Source of the DNA: an uncultured Latescibacterota bacterium
GTDB taxonomy: Bacteria; Latescibacterota; UBA2968; UBA8231
Direction of reading: 5' to 3'
Length of the DNA stretch: 64,000 nt
NCBI GenBank assembly: GCA_958295495.1
Contig: OY282352.1
Span: 1,116,001-1,180,000, forward strand
Shown here: positions 25,853 through 33,488 of the stretch, piece by piece
How positions within the stretch are numbered: position 1 is the first letter of the stretch
How the letters are laid out: the number at the start of each line of letters is the position of its first letter
Program-made: the position numbers and the translations under genes
The notes under the pieces: model-generated
What the model was told of the DNA's origin: nothing
The model's input: only the letters and a program-made list of their open reading frames with translations
Database searches by the model: none

Positions 25853-27925
25853 ATGAGAGGTACTTTTTTTGCGCTGGTTGCCCTAGGGCTGCTGGTTAGC
25901 CCCCGCGAGTCGGCCACCCAGCGGATTGATTTGCGTCTTGGCGGTGAGGACGGCCAGTCCTGGGCCGACCAGACCGCCCTGAACGTGATGGTGGACTTGA
26001 CCTCTAGTCCGGGAGCGATCCAGCCCCTTTTTCTCGATCCCAACGTGAATGTGATTACCCAGATCGGCCCTTGGTTCCGCTTTCGCGAGCCGGTCGAACT
26101 CGACTTCCGTCCCGGCATGCCCCATGTCTGGCGGGCTATTGGCTCCATCCGCGAGGTCGGCCGAGTTGCCGATGCGCTGATATTCATAGATGGGGACCGT
26201 AGCACCTATTATGCCTCCTCAGGCTTTACCGCACACGGTGGCCAGGGGGGGGTAGAGGGCGAGTTTTATTCCATCGATCTGGGTACGCGAATCCCCGCCG
26301 AGCGCTTTGTAATGCTTCCACCGGAAGGCACCGAGCCGATCACCCAAGAACCCTACAACCCCAACTACTTTTTTCCCCGCTACGAATTGACCGCCAGCAA
26401 CGATGAGGTGGCGATAAAGCTGCAAGACGGTGCTTGGTGTACCAACCACTTCTGGTGCGTCGGTTTCTACATTCCGCTGGACATTGTGCTGGCCTCGGTG
26501 GAGGGCAATCTCGAATCCACGATCGAGGTCTCTTTTCCGCGCCAGTACCTGCGCTTCTTTCGCATGCGCTTTATTCCGGACTCGCAATGTTGTAGAGATG
26601 GTCAAAATACCTCGTTCGAGCGGTATGCGGTGTCCGAGTTGGAGGTGTACGGTCGCGGCGTCGTGCCCGAGGTCCGCTGGGAGTCCAAGGTCATAGACCT
26701 AGGACAGATCGTCAACATCGGCCAAGTTCACTTAGGTGTCAGCACTTGGCGCAAGGACGCGGTCGCGTCCGAGCCCGAAGCCGAGCCCGAAGCGCCCACT
26801 CAGGTCAGGGTGTCCGTACGCACCGGTCTAGACGACGAACCGGTGGCCTACCACACCTACAACGACCTGCGCCAACCTACCGAGGTGAGCGCCACCGATT
26901 ACGCCCGCCTCAAACCGCGGCGCTGGCCCTTTGACCCGCCGGCGGCCGGCTGGGCCGGACCGATCACTGAAGACCGGGACAACTGGAGCTTCTGGTCGCC
27001 CCCGCTCGAGCAGTCCGGCGAAAAGCCCCGGGTGCCGCGCGGCCGCTTTATCATGCTGCGGGTGGAAATGGACAGTGAGAGCCTAGAATCGTTTGCCCGC
27101 ATCGACTCGCTGGTGGTGGAGACCTCGCCGCTGTTGGCCGAGCGGATATTGGGCGAGGTGGCTGTGGTGGACGATTTGCAGCCCGAAGGCAGAGTGGCCC
27201 TGCTGCCCGTCGGCGAGCGGACCGAGTTGGTTTACGAAATAGGCACCGAGTTCGCCGCCGGCCAAGCTGGTTTTGATGGGGTGCGAGTGTTGGCGCCCTC
27301 AACCGCCGAGTTTTTGAGTCTGGAGATGGGTAATCCGCTGCAGCCGGTGACTGTGGAGCCAGCCGATGTGGTGTCTGAGGAACGGGGATTCATCGTGTAC
27401 CTGCCACGTCCGCTCAGTCCAGAAGGCGACCAGCGGTTGCGGCTGCGGCTGGAGACGGCTTTGTACAACGCCTCGGGCGCACTGCGAGCCGAGGTATTTC
27501 GCCGAGAACAAGCCGGGTTGCCGCAGGAAGTGGAGAGCGGAGATGTCAGCGACGAAATAGGCACTAACCAGTTGCGCATGGTCGCGGTCGAGTCGTCGCT
27601 GGGCTCTGTTCTGCGCCAGTTAGAGGTGCAGCCGTCGGTGTTTACACCTCAGGGGGATGGCATCAATGATATAGTGTCGATCCGCTTCACTTTGTTCCAG
27701 GTGCTGGGGGGGACAGAGGTGGAGGTGGGCATGTACAGCTTAGAGGGACAGCGGGTATGGCAGCAGGTGCTAGAGGTACAGAGAGTCGGTCCGCAGGAGG
27801 TGGAATGGGATGGCCGGGACGCCGCCGGCACCTTGGTGCCGCCAGGGGTGTATATGGCGCGGGTACGGGTGGAGGCCGATCAAGGGGATTCCGCTCAGTT
27901 GCAGGTAGTGGGTGTGGCTTATTGA
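25853..27925 (+). CDS. Exported discoidin-like protein with FlgD/CHU_C-type Ig tail (paralog 3)
   Basis: A 690-residue exported protein with signal peptide MRGTFFALVALGLLVSPRES. Its N-terminus aligns with paralog 1: LGGEDGQSWADQ, a DP-x-N-x-ITQ motif, and YSIDLGTRIPAERFVMLPPE. Two pairs of Cys occur near the discoidin-like module (WCTNHFWC and QCCRDG), absent from the other paralogs and possibly disulfide-bonded. The common modules RWESKVIDLGQIVNIG, NWSFWSPPLEQSG and LVYEIGTEFAAGQAGFDGVR follow. The FlgD/CHU_C Ig tail has VFTPQGDGINDIVSIRF, MYSLEGQRVWQQV, DGRDAAGTLVPPGVYMARV and ends LQVVGVAY. AAGGAAG upstream supports the start. It is separated from paralogs 1 and 2 by the large outer-membrane-like gene, so the three flank that gene. 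The role is presumably surface binding or structural. Confidence 0.85.
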   Translation: MRGTFFALVALGLLVSPRESATQRIDLRLGGEDGQSWADQTALNVMVDLTSSPGAIQPLFLDPNVNVITQIGPWFRFREPVELDFRPGMPHVWRAIGSIREVGRVADALIFIDGDRSTYYASSGFTAHGGQGGVEGEFYSIDLGTRIPAERFVMLPPEGTEPITQEPYNPNYFFPRYELTASNDEVAIKLQDGAWCTNHFWCVGFYIPLDIVLASVEGNLESTIEVSFPRQYLRFFRMRFIPDSQCCRDGQNTSFERYAVSELEVYGRGVVPEVRWESKVIDLGQIVNIGQVHLGVSTWRKDAVASEPEAEPEAPTQVRVSVRTGLDDEPVAYHTYNDLRQPTEVSATDYARLKPRRWPFDPPAAGWAGPITEDRDNWSFWSPPLEQSGEKPRVPRGRFIMLRVEMDSESLESFARIDSLVVETSPLLAERILGEVAVVDDLQPEGRVALLPVGERTELVYEIGTEFAAGQAGFDGVRVLAPSTAEFLSLEMGNPLQPVTVEPADVVSEERGFIVYLPRPLSPEGDQRLRLRLETALYNASGALRAEVFRREQAGLPQEVESGDVSDEIGTNQLRMVAVESSLGSVLRQLEVQPSVFTPQGDGINDIVSIRFTLFQVLGGTEVEVGMYSLEGQRVWQQVLEVQRVGPQEVEWDGRDAAGTLVPPGVYMARVRVEADQGDSAQLQVVGVAY

Positions 27926-27965
27926 GCTTAGAAGCGTCGCAATATATCGCCAAGAGGTGATTAGG

Positions 27966-28733
27966 ATGAGGACATTTGTACTCAGCGCAACCGCGTCAGT
28001 AGCGCTGCTGTTGGGTGGTTGTGGCTACAAATTGGGCTATCGGCACTTTCCCGGACCCATAATGCCCGTTGCCGAGACCCAGCAGACCGAGGAATTTAAC
28101 GTCGGAGATGACCGCAGCATCACCTTTGTCAGGGGCCGCTTGGAGGTCAGCCTGCAACCTATAACTGCCGAAATGCTGAACCGGCAGTTTGAAGTTCATT
28201 CGGTCTCTCCGGCGGGCTTTTACCGGGACAACCCGTACCAGGCACCAGTCAACCCGTATACCTACGGCGACTGGAAGCCGTCGGGTGAGGAGCAGGCACC
28301 AGCCCGTTTTGCGGTCTTTCTGCTAAAGATAAAGAACTACGCCTATCCAAAGGTGCGCGTGGATCCGGCCTTGATTGAGATCACAGCCCCCAACGGACGG
28401 CGCTATCAGTCGCTCAGCCTCACTGCCCTGATCGAATACTACTGGCCCTATGCAATCGCCTACGCGGGCAATACCTACCAGCCATTCAAGGAGCGAGAGG
28501 GCATTCTGCGGAAGACGCTCTTCAACGATGATATGGTCTTCAGCGGTCAGGAAAAGGGAGGGTTTGTCGTTTTTCCTGCGCTGGACGACGATGTCGAGGA
28601 TTTCGAGATTCGGATCGAGAAAATGACCTTGCGCTTCGACTACCGGGACGAGCCAATGGAGACAGTCGATATTCCCTATCAGTTCACCCGGGAGGTCAAC
28701 TATGCCCTCGAACCGCCCGCCACGGGGCAGTAG
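27966..28733 (+). CDS. Lipoprotein of unknown function
   Basis: A 255-residue lipoprotein: signal peptide MRTFVLSATASVALLLGGC with lipobox LLGGC at Cys19. The mature part is beta-rich with many Tyr (GYKLGYRHFPGP, YRDNPYQAPVNPYTYGDW) and a central section FAVFLLKIKNYAYPKVRVDP followed by ALIEITAPNGRRYQSLSL, which looks like an immunoglobulin-like or DUF4352-like sandwich. The start is the ATG at 27966, with AGAGGTG about 8 bases upstream; the frame is open further back to 27912 but lacks a ribosome-binding site there. It sits 40 bases after paralog 3 and 12 bases before the double-rotamase gene. It may serve as an outer-membrane accessory to the exported proteins in the same run. No family recognised. 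Confidence 0.75.
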   Translation: MRTFVLSATASVALLLGGCGYKLGYRHFPGPIMPVAETQQTEEFNVGDDRSITFVRGRLEVSLQPITAEMLNRQFEVHSVSPAGFYRDNPYQAPVNPYTYGDWKPSGEEQAPARFAVFLLKIKNYAYPKVRVDPALIEITAPNGRRYQSLSLTALIEYYWPYAIAYAGNTYQPFKEREGILRKTLFNDDMVFSGQEKGGFVVFPALDDDVEDFEIRIEKMTLRFDYRDEPMETVDIPYQFTREVNYALEPPATGQ

Positions 28734-28745
28734 GAAGGAAGAGCG

Positions 28746-30404
28746 TTGGTACTAGTCGCGTTTTTTTTGTGGCTGTCCGGCTGCGGTGACACAGCGGACG
28801 ACAATGTGGTAGCCAAGGTTGATACCGTAGAGATTACGGTCGAAGACCTGCTTAGGTTCAATATGGATATGCCCGCTCTGCTCCGCTCTGAGGAGGAGGG
28901 CGTTCAGGTGTGGCGCGAATACCTCGACAGCATGGTCGATATGGAGCTGATGTTACTCGAGGCCCGGAAGCAGGGCATAGACCAGGATTCGGAGTTTCTG
29001 GATAAATGGGAGCACGAGCGGCGGCAAAAGCTGCTCGGGGAGATTCTCCGCCGGGAAGTCCAAGAAAAGATCAATTTTTCATCAGACGAATTGCGACGTA
29101 GTTTCGAGCAGTCCAAGTGGAACCGCATGCTGAAGCTGGCCCATATCGAGGTGGAGACCGAGAAGGATGCCCGGGCGGTAATGGAAGATCTCGAGCAGGG
29201 AAAAGAGTTCGGGGAAGTGGCCAAACTTCGCTCTACCGATCGCGAGACCGCCTCCCAAGGTGGCTTGCTCGGTCCCCTCTACGGGCGTGGAAACGTGGAA
29301 GAGCAGGGGATGCCGGTGGAGGTGGCAGAGGAAGTTTTCGCGCTAGAGGTAGGGAAGATCAGCCAGCCTTTCGAGATAGGAGATAGGTACGAGATCTTCC
29401 ATGTCGTGGCCGAGGGGCCTCCCCCCGCTAGTTACGCCTTTATTTATGCCCGGGTCCAGATTACGGAAACCTCCCGGGCCCGCCATAAAGAGCTACTGGA
29501 GGAGCTGGCCACCCAATTCGAGGTGCAGCTAGACCAAGAAGGCATCTCATTCTTGTTAGAAAGGACTCCAAGCTCTGGCGCAGATACTCTGGATATAGCA
29601 AAACGGGAACAGGAGGTGGTTCTGTGCCGTTTCGATGGCGGACAGTTGACCTTGAAAAATTTCGCCGACGCCTACCAGAGAGTCCGCCGCTTCCGCTCGG
29701 TCAGATTTGACAGCAGCGGCATCGCCGAGTTCATCTATCGAGAGCTCTTGCCGATCCCACTCCTGTCCCAAGCAGCCCTGAGGCAGGGAATTGATCAGGA
29801 CTCGTCGGTAGTCGCTTGGCTGGAGGTCAAGAAAAAGACTATGCTGATCGAAACCTTAAAAGAGTGGGAGGTGGATCGGCGGATCGACCTGAGCGACGAA
29901 GCGGTGCGCTCCTACTACGAAAGCCATCTACATCTTTTTAAGAAGCCCGAACAGATCACCGTCCAGGAGATTCTGTGTACAACCTGGGAAGAGGCCGAGG
30001 AGGTCTTGAAACGGATTCTGAACGGGGAGGAAATGGAGCGTTTGGCCGAGCGCTATAGTATTAGAAGTGGGGCCGAGAAAACCAAGGGCTTCATTAATAT
30101 GCACACCTATGGACAGGCGCATTACGGTCCCCTCTACGACGAGGCTTTGAAGGCAGAGGTGGGAGAGCTGAAAGGTCCCTTACAGCTCGAGGAAGGCTAT
30201 ACAGTATTCAAGGTGGTGGAGAAGAGCGGTTTGAAGCCCGATCCCTTTGAGAAGGCGTCGACGAGGGCGCGATACTGGCTGAGGAAGGAGAAGGAAGAGG
30301 AGCTAATCAACACCTTACTTCTCAGCCTGAAGGAGAAGTATGCCTCTAAGATCGTCCTATTTGAGGACCGCTTGAAGAAGATGGATGCAGAAGCCGGTAT
30401 TTAA
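28746..30404 (+). CDS. PpiC/SurA-type peptidyl-prolyl isomerase lipoprotein with two rotamase domains
   Basis: A 552-residue lipoprotein, TTG start behind GGAAGGAAG, signal MVLVAFFLWLSGC with acylated Cys13. Residues about 15-120 form a SurA-like helical chaperone domain (VDTVEITVEDLLRF, REYLDSMVDMELMLLEARKQ). A first parvulin domain spans about 128-225 (LKLAHIEVETEKDARAV, GGLLGPLYGRG, EVFALEVGKISQPFEI). A second spans about 390-495 (ITVQEILCTTWEEAEEVLKR, YTVFKVVEKSG). Such proteins fold outer-membrane and secreted proteins in the periplasm; a lipid anchor is as in PrsA-like foldases. Its place immediately after the four large exported proteins and before the TPR lipoprotein suggests it folds them. 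It overlaps the TPR gene by 20 bases. The second domain is more diverged and may be non-catalytic. Confidence 0.88.
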   Translation: MVLVAFFLWLSGCGDTADDNVVAKVDTVEITVEDLLRFNMDMPALLRSEEEGVQVWREYLDSMVDMELMLLEARKQGIDQDSEFLDKWEHERRQKLLGEILRREVQEKINFSSDELRRSFEQSKWNRMLKLAHIEVETEKDARAVMEDLEQGKEFGEVAKLRSTDRETASQGGLLGPLYGRGNVEEQGMPVEVAEEVFALEVGKISQPFEIGDRYEIFHVVAEGPPPASYAFIYARVQITETSRARHKELLEELATQFEVQLDQEGISFLLERTPSSGADTLDIAKREQEVVLCRFDGGQLTLKNFADAYQRVRRFRSVRFDSSGIAEFIYRELLPIPLLSQAALRQGIDQDSSVVAWLEVKKKTMLIETLKEWEVDRRIDLSDEAVRSYYESHLHLFKKPEQITVQEILCTTWEEAEEVLKRILNGEEMERLAERYSIRSGAEKTKGFINMHTYGQAHYGPLYDEALKAEVGELKGPLQLEEGYTVFKVVEKSGLKPDPFEKASTRARYWLRKEKEEELINTLLLSLKEKYASKIVLFEDRLKKMDAEAGI

Positions 30405-31743
30405 AGCTTGGTGCTTCGCCCTTTTTGCTGTCCTCGCCACCAGCGGCTGTGGCGACCAGAGGTCGCAGAAGCGGGTCGAGGCGGCATACGCCGAGGCCAA
30501 GCGTCTGGCCGAGGCCGGCAGCTATCTCAAAGCTATCGCAGCTTGCCGACAAGCCCTAGAAATGGATCAGAACCATCTCGAAGTACTCCTGCTTGCCGGT
30601 TCCATCCTCCAGAAGCAGGGAGATTTTGAGCTGGCTACGCAACACATCGCCCAAGCCGTGCAGCTCTATCCGGACGATGTCGAAGCCCGTATTGCGCTGG
30701 GCGATCTGTACATGCGGGAGCGCCGGAACCACTCTGCCGCCGTGGCTTACGAAGAGGCGATCCTGCTTGCTCCCGACCGCGTTTCTCCCTATCGCAAGCT
30801 CGCCATAGTCCTTAGCGCTCAGGGTCGCTATGACGATGCGGCCTCAGCCTTGACCAAGGCACTGCATCTCGAACCGGATAATGCCGCCACCCACTACAAT
30901 CTGGGACTAGTCTACGAGCAACAGGCCCACTCCGATGCTGCGATTGCGGCGTACGAGCAGACAGTAGCATTCGATTCCTCCTACGCTGATGCGTACTACC
31001 ACCTCGGACAAATCTATACCAAGTTGGGGCACCTTGAGGAGGCCGAGGCGAGCTCCAGAGCCGTTCTCCGCCACAATCCGGGATACGCCAATGCTTATAC
31101 CTTGCTGGGACAGGTGCTTCTCCAGCAAGGGCGGACCGCCGAAGCGGAGACTGCTTTTAAGAAAGCTCTTGCCGCCGACCCCTTTAAAAAAGAAGCCTAT
31201 CACCGGCTTGGGACGCTCTACCTTAGACAGGCCAGGACTGAGGAGGGCCAAAAGCTGCTGGCCGCTTTCCAGCGCCTGCGAAAAGCGAGCGATGAGATCA
31301 GCCGCTACCGGTATATCCTGACGCTCTACCCGGAGGACGCAGATGCCCGCTACAATCTTGGGGTGCTCTACGCCGGCCTAGGCCATTTCCGGGCGGCGGC
31401 GGCGGAATACCACCAAGCTCTGGCCATCAATCCCACCGACCTGAGCGCACGCAACAACTTGGCCAATATCTTCCTCCGACAAGGGGAAATAGCCGCAGCG
31501 ATCAGCCAATACGAGAAGATCCTGGCGCTCGATTCCCGCTACGTTCAGGCCTATTACAACCTCGGGACCGCCTACTTGGCCTTGGGCGATGCGCCGCAGG
31601 CGATCCGGGCTTTCCAGAAAGTCATCAAGATCGAGCCCAACCACGGCGATGCACACTACAGCCTGGGCATGATCTACCTCGGGCAAGACCGGAAGGCAGA
31701 AGGCGAGGCGGAACTGGAGATATACCGGCGTCTGACAGAATGA
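30385..31743 (+). CDS. TPR-repeat lipoprotein
   Basis: A 452-residue lipoprotein with signal MQKPVFKAWCFALFAVLATS and lipobox ATSGC. The rest is about eleven tetratricopeptide repeats, for example AYAEAKRLAEAGSYLKAIAA, ATHYNLGLVYEQQAHSDAAI, ADAYYHLGQIYTKLGHLEEA, ARYNLGVLYAGLGHFRAAAA and AHYSLGMIYLGQDRKAEGEA, spaced by 34 residues and forming a continuous superhelix. It would act as a periplasmic or outer-membrane scaffold. A repeat-poor stretch near residues 300-315 (RLRKASDEISRYRYILTLYP) marks a break between two TPR arrays. It overlaps the upstream isomerase gene by 20 bases and the downstream CRTAC1-type gene by 4 bases (ATGA), so the three are translated together. Pairing of a TPR lipoprotein with an ASPIC/UnbV propeller hints at a physical complex. 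Confidence 0.9.
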   Translation: MQKPVFKAWCFALFAVLATSGCGDQRSQKRVEAAYAEAKRLAEAGSYLKAIAACRQALEMDQNHLEVLLLAGSILQKQGDFELATQHIAQAVQLYPDDVEARIALGDLYMRERRNHSAAVAYEEAILLAPDRVSPYRKLAIVLSAQGRYDDAASALTKALHLEPDNAATHYNLGLVYEQQAHSDAAIAAYEQTVAFDSSYADAYYHLGQIYTKLGHLEEAEASSRAVLRHNPGYANAYTLLGQVLLQQGRTAEAETAFKKALAADPFKKEAYHRLGTLYLRQARTEEGQKLLAAFQRLRKASDEISRYRYILTLYPEDADARYNLGVLYAGLGHFRAAAAEYHQALAINPTDLSARNNLANIFLRQGEIAAAISQYEKILALDSRYVQAYYNLGTAYLALGDAPQAIRAFQKVIKIEPNHGDAHYSLGMIYLGQDRKAEGEAELEIYRRLTE

Positions 31744-33470
31744 TCTCAGAGGTGCTGGAAATAAGCTCACGGGTTTTTTCTATGTTGATGAAGTATATCT
31801 CTTTATGCAGGCACTGTCTCGCAACGGCGGTTCTCCTTCAGCTACCGGCAAAGGCCGAGGTCCAGTTCGTCGATGTCACTGCTGTGGCCGAGATTGCCTT
31901 TCGCCACCAGAATGGGGCGACAGGGGAAAAGCATTTCCCGGAGACGCAGGGTTCGGGGGTGGTTTTCTTTGATCACGACGCCGATGGCTGGCTCGACCTA
32001 TACTTTGCAAACAGTGCCGGGCCGGGGGCCCTTTACCGCAATCGGGGCGACGGGCGCTTTGAGGAGACCACTGCCGCTGCCGGGGTGGCCGAATCGGGCC
32101 ACGGGATGGGCTGTGCCGCGGCAGACTACGACCAAGACGGCGATCTAGACCTCTACATCACTTGCTACGGGCCCAATATCCTCTACCGCAACAATGGCGA
32201 TGGGAGCTTTACCAATGTGACGAGCCGCTCGGGAGTGGGTCATCCTGGTTTTAGTACAGGAGCGGCTTTTGCAGACTACGACCAAGACGGCGATCCCGAC
32301 CTCTATGTGGCCAATTACGTGGAGTACCCGCCAGAGGTAAACCCGCCCTGCATTCAAGCCAAAGGGCTACAGGTTTACTGCGGACCCGAGGCCTTCGACC
32401 CACAGGCGGATGTCTTCTTCCGCAACGAGGGGGACAGAACCTTCGCAGACATTAGCGATGCAGTCGGCTTGCTGCCCCGGGCGGCGAGGGAACTGGGAGC
32501 CTTCTTCAGCGACTACGACCAGGACGGCGACCTAGATCTTTACGTGGCTGGGGATCGGACGCCCAATTTGCTCTACCGCAATGATGGGAGCCGCTTCATC
32601 GAAGTCGGTTTCCTAGCCGGGGTTGCTTTTGACGAGGCCGGAGAGGCCCTAGCTGGGATGGGGGTCGCTGCGGGAGACTACGACCGCGATGGGTTCTTCG
32701 ACTTTTTCGTGACCAACTACCAGTGGGAGACCAACAATCTCTATCGGAACTTGGGCAACGGGTTTTTCGCCGATACTACCTTCGAGTCGGGATTGGGCAT
32801 ACCGAGCCTGAGATTTCTGGCTTGGGGAACGGTTTTCTTCGACTACGACAACGACGGAGACTGCGACCTCTTTGTGGCCAACGGCCACCTAGATGACAAT
32901 GTGGAGCTATTCGACACTAGTGTGACCTATGCCCAGCAGAACCAACTTTTCAGGAACGACGGTCAGGGCAGATTCGCCGATGTGACTAATTCGGCGGGAC
33001 CGGGCCTAGCGCTGGTGCAGGTGAGCCGCGGGGCGGCGGTCGGAGACTACGACGAGGATGGGGATCTGGATCTGGTGGTCTCCAATAACAATCAGCCGGC
33101 CGCGCTCCTGCACAACGACGGGGGGAACCAGAATCACTGGCTGACCATCAAGCTTGTCGGGAGTTATGCTCCAGCCTCCTCTGGTCATTCACAGGACCAG
33201 CTCCGGGGACCCTCCAGCAACCGGGACGGCATTGGGGCCCTAGTCAAGGTCGTAGCAGGTGGTCGCTTGCAGATCGACGAAGTCAGGAGTGGGTCGAGTT
33301 TTCTGTGTCAGGATGATCTGCGTCTCTATTTTGGTCTTGGTGCGTTAAAAAAAGCAGAGTTGGTGGAGGTGCGCTGGCCTAGCGGTATCGTCGAACAGCT
33401 CACGGACGTGGCGGCCAACCAAGTGCTCACTCTGTACGAACCGGATAAATCCGTGAAACCCAAGCATTAA
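31740..33470 (+). CDS. CRTAC1-type exported protein (FG-GAP/VCBS repeats plus ASPIC/UnbV)
   Basis: A 576-residue exported propeller. The signal peptide lies in CLATAVLLQLPAKAEV; a downstream ATG at 31782 is an alternative start giving a more compact signal. At least seven FG-GAP/VCBS blades with calcium loops follow, such as FFDHDADGWLDLYFAN, DYDQDGDLDLYITC, DYDQDGDPDLYVAN, DYDRDGFFDFFVTN, DYDNDGDCDLFVAN and DYDEDGDLDLVVSN, then the ASPIC/UnbV module ending LRLYFGLGALKKAELVEVRW. It is a shorter cousin of the lipoprotein at 13734-15773 but has no lipobox. ATGA overlap with the TPR lipoprotein gene implies coupling. The family binds ligands through propeller loops; an enzymatic role has not been shown. 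In this run it probably is another surface-exposed component. Confidence 0.9.
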   Translation: MISEVLEISSRVFSMLMKYISLCRHCLATAVLLQLPAKAEVQFVDVTAVAEIAFRHQNGATGEKHFPETQGSGVVFFDHDADGWLDLYFANSAGPGALYRNRGDGRFEETTAAAGVAESGHGMGCAAADYDQDGDLDLYITCYGPNILYRNNGDGSFTNVTSRSGVGHPGFSTGAAFADYDQDGDPDLYVANYVEYPPEVNPPCIQAKGLQVYCGPEAFDPQADVFFRNEGDRTFADISDAVGLLPRAARELGAFFSDYDQDGDLDLYVAGDRTPNLLYRNDGSRFIEVGFLAGVAFDEAGEALAGMGVAAGDYDRDGFFDFFVTNYQWETNNLYRNLGNGFFADTTFESGLGIPSLRFLAWGTVFFDYDNDGDCDLFVANGHLDDNVELFDTSVTYAQQNQLFRNDGQGRFADVTNSAGPGLALVQVSRGAAVGDYDEDGDLDLVVSNNNQPAALLHNDGGNQNHWLTIKLVGSYAPASSGHSQDQLRGPSSNRDGIGALVKVVAGGRLQIDEVRSGSSFLCQDDLRLYFGLGALKKAELVEVRWPSGIVEQLTDVAANQVLTLYEPDKSVKPKH

Positions 33471-33488
33471 AAGCAGGAGTAGATGTGC

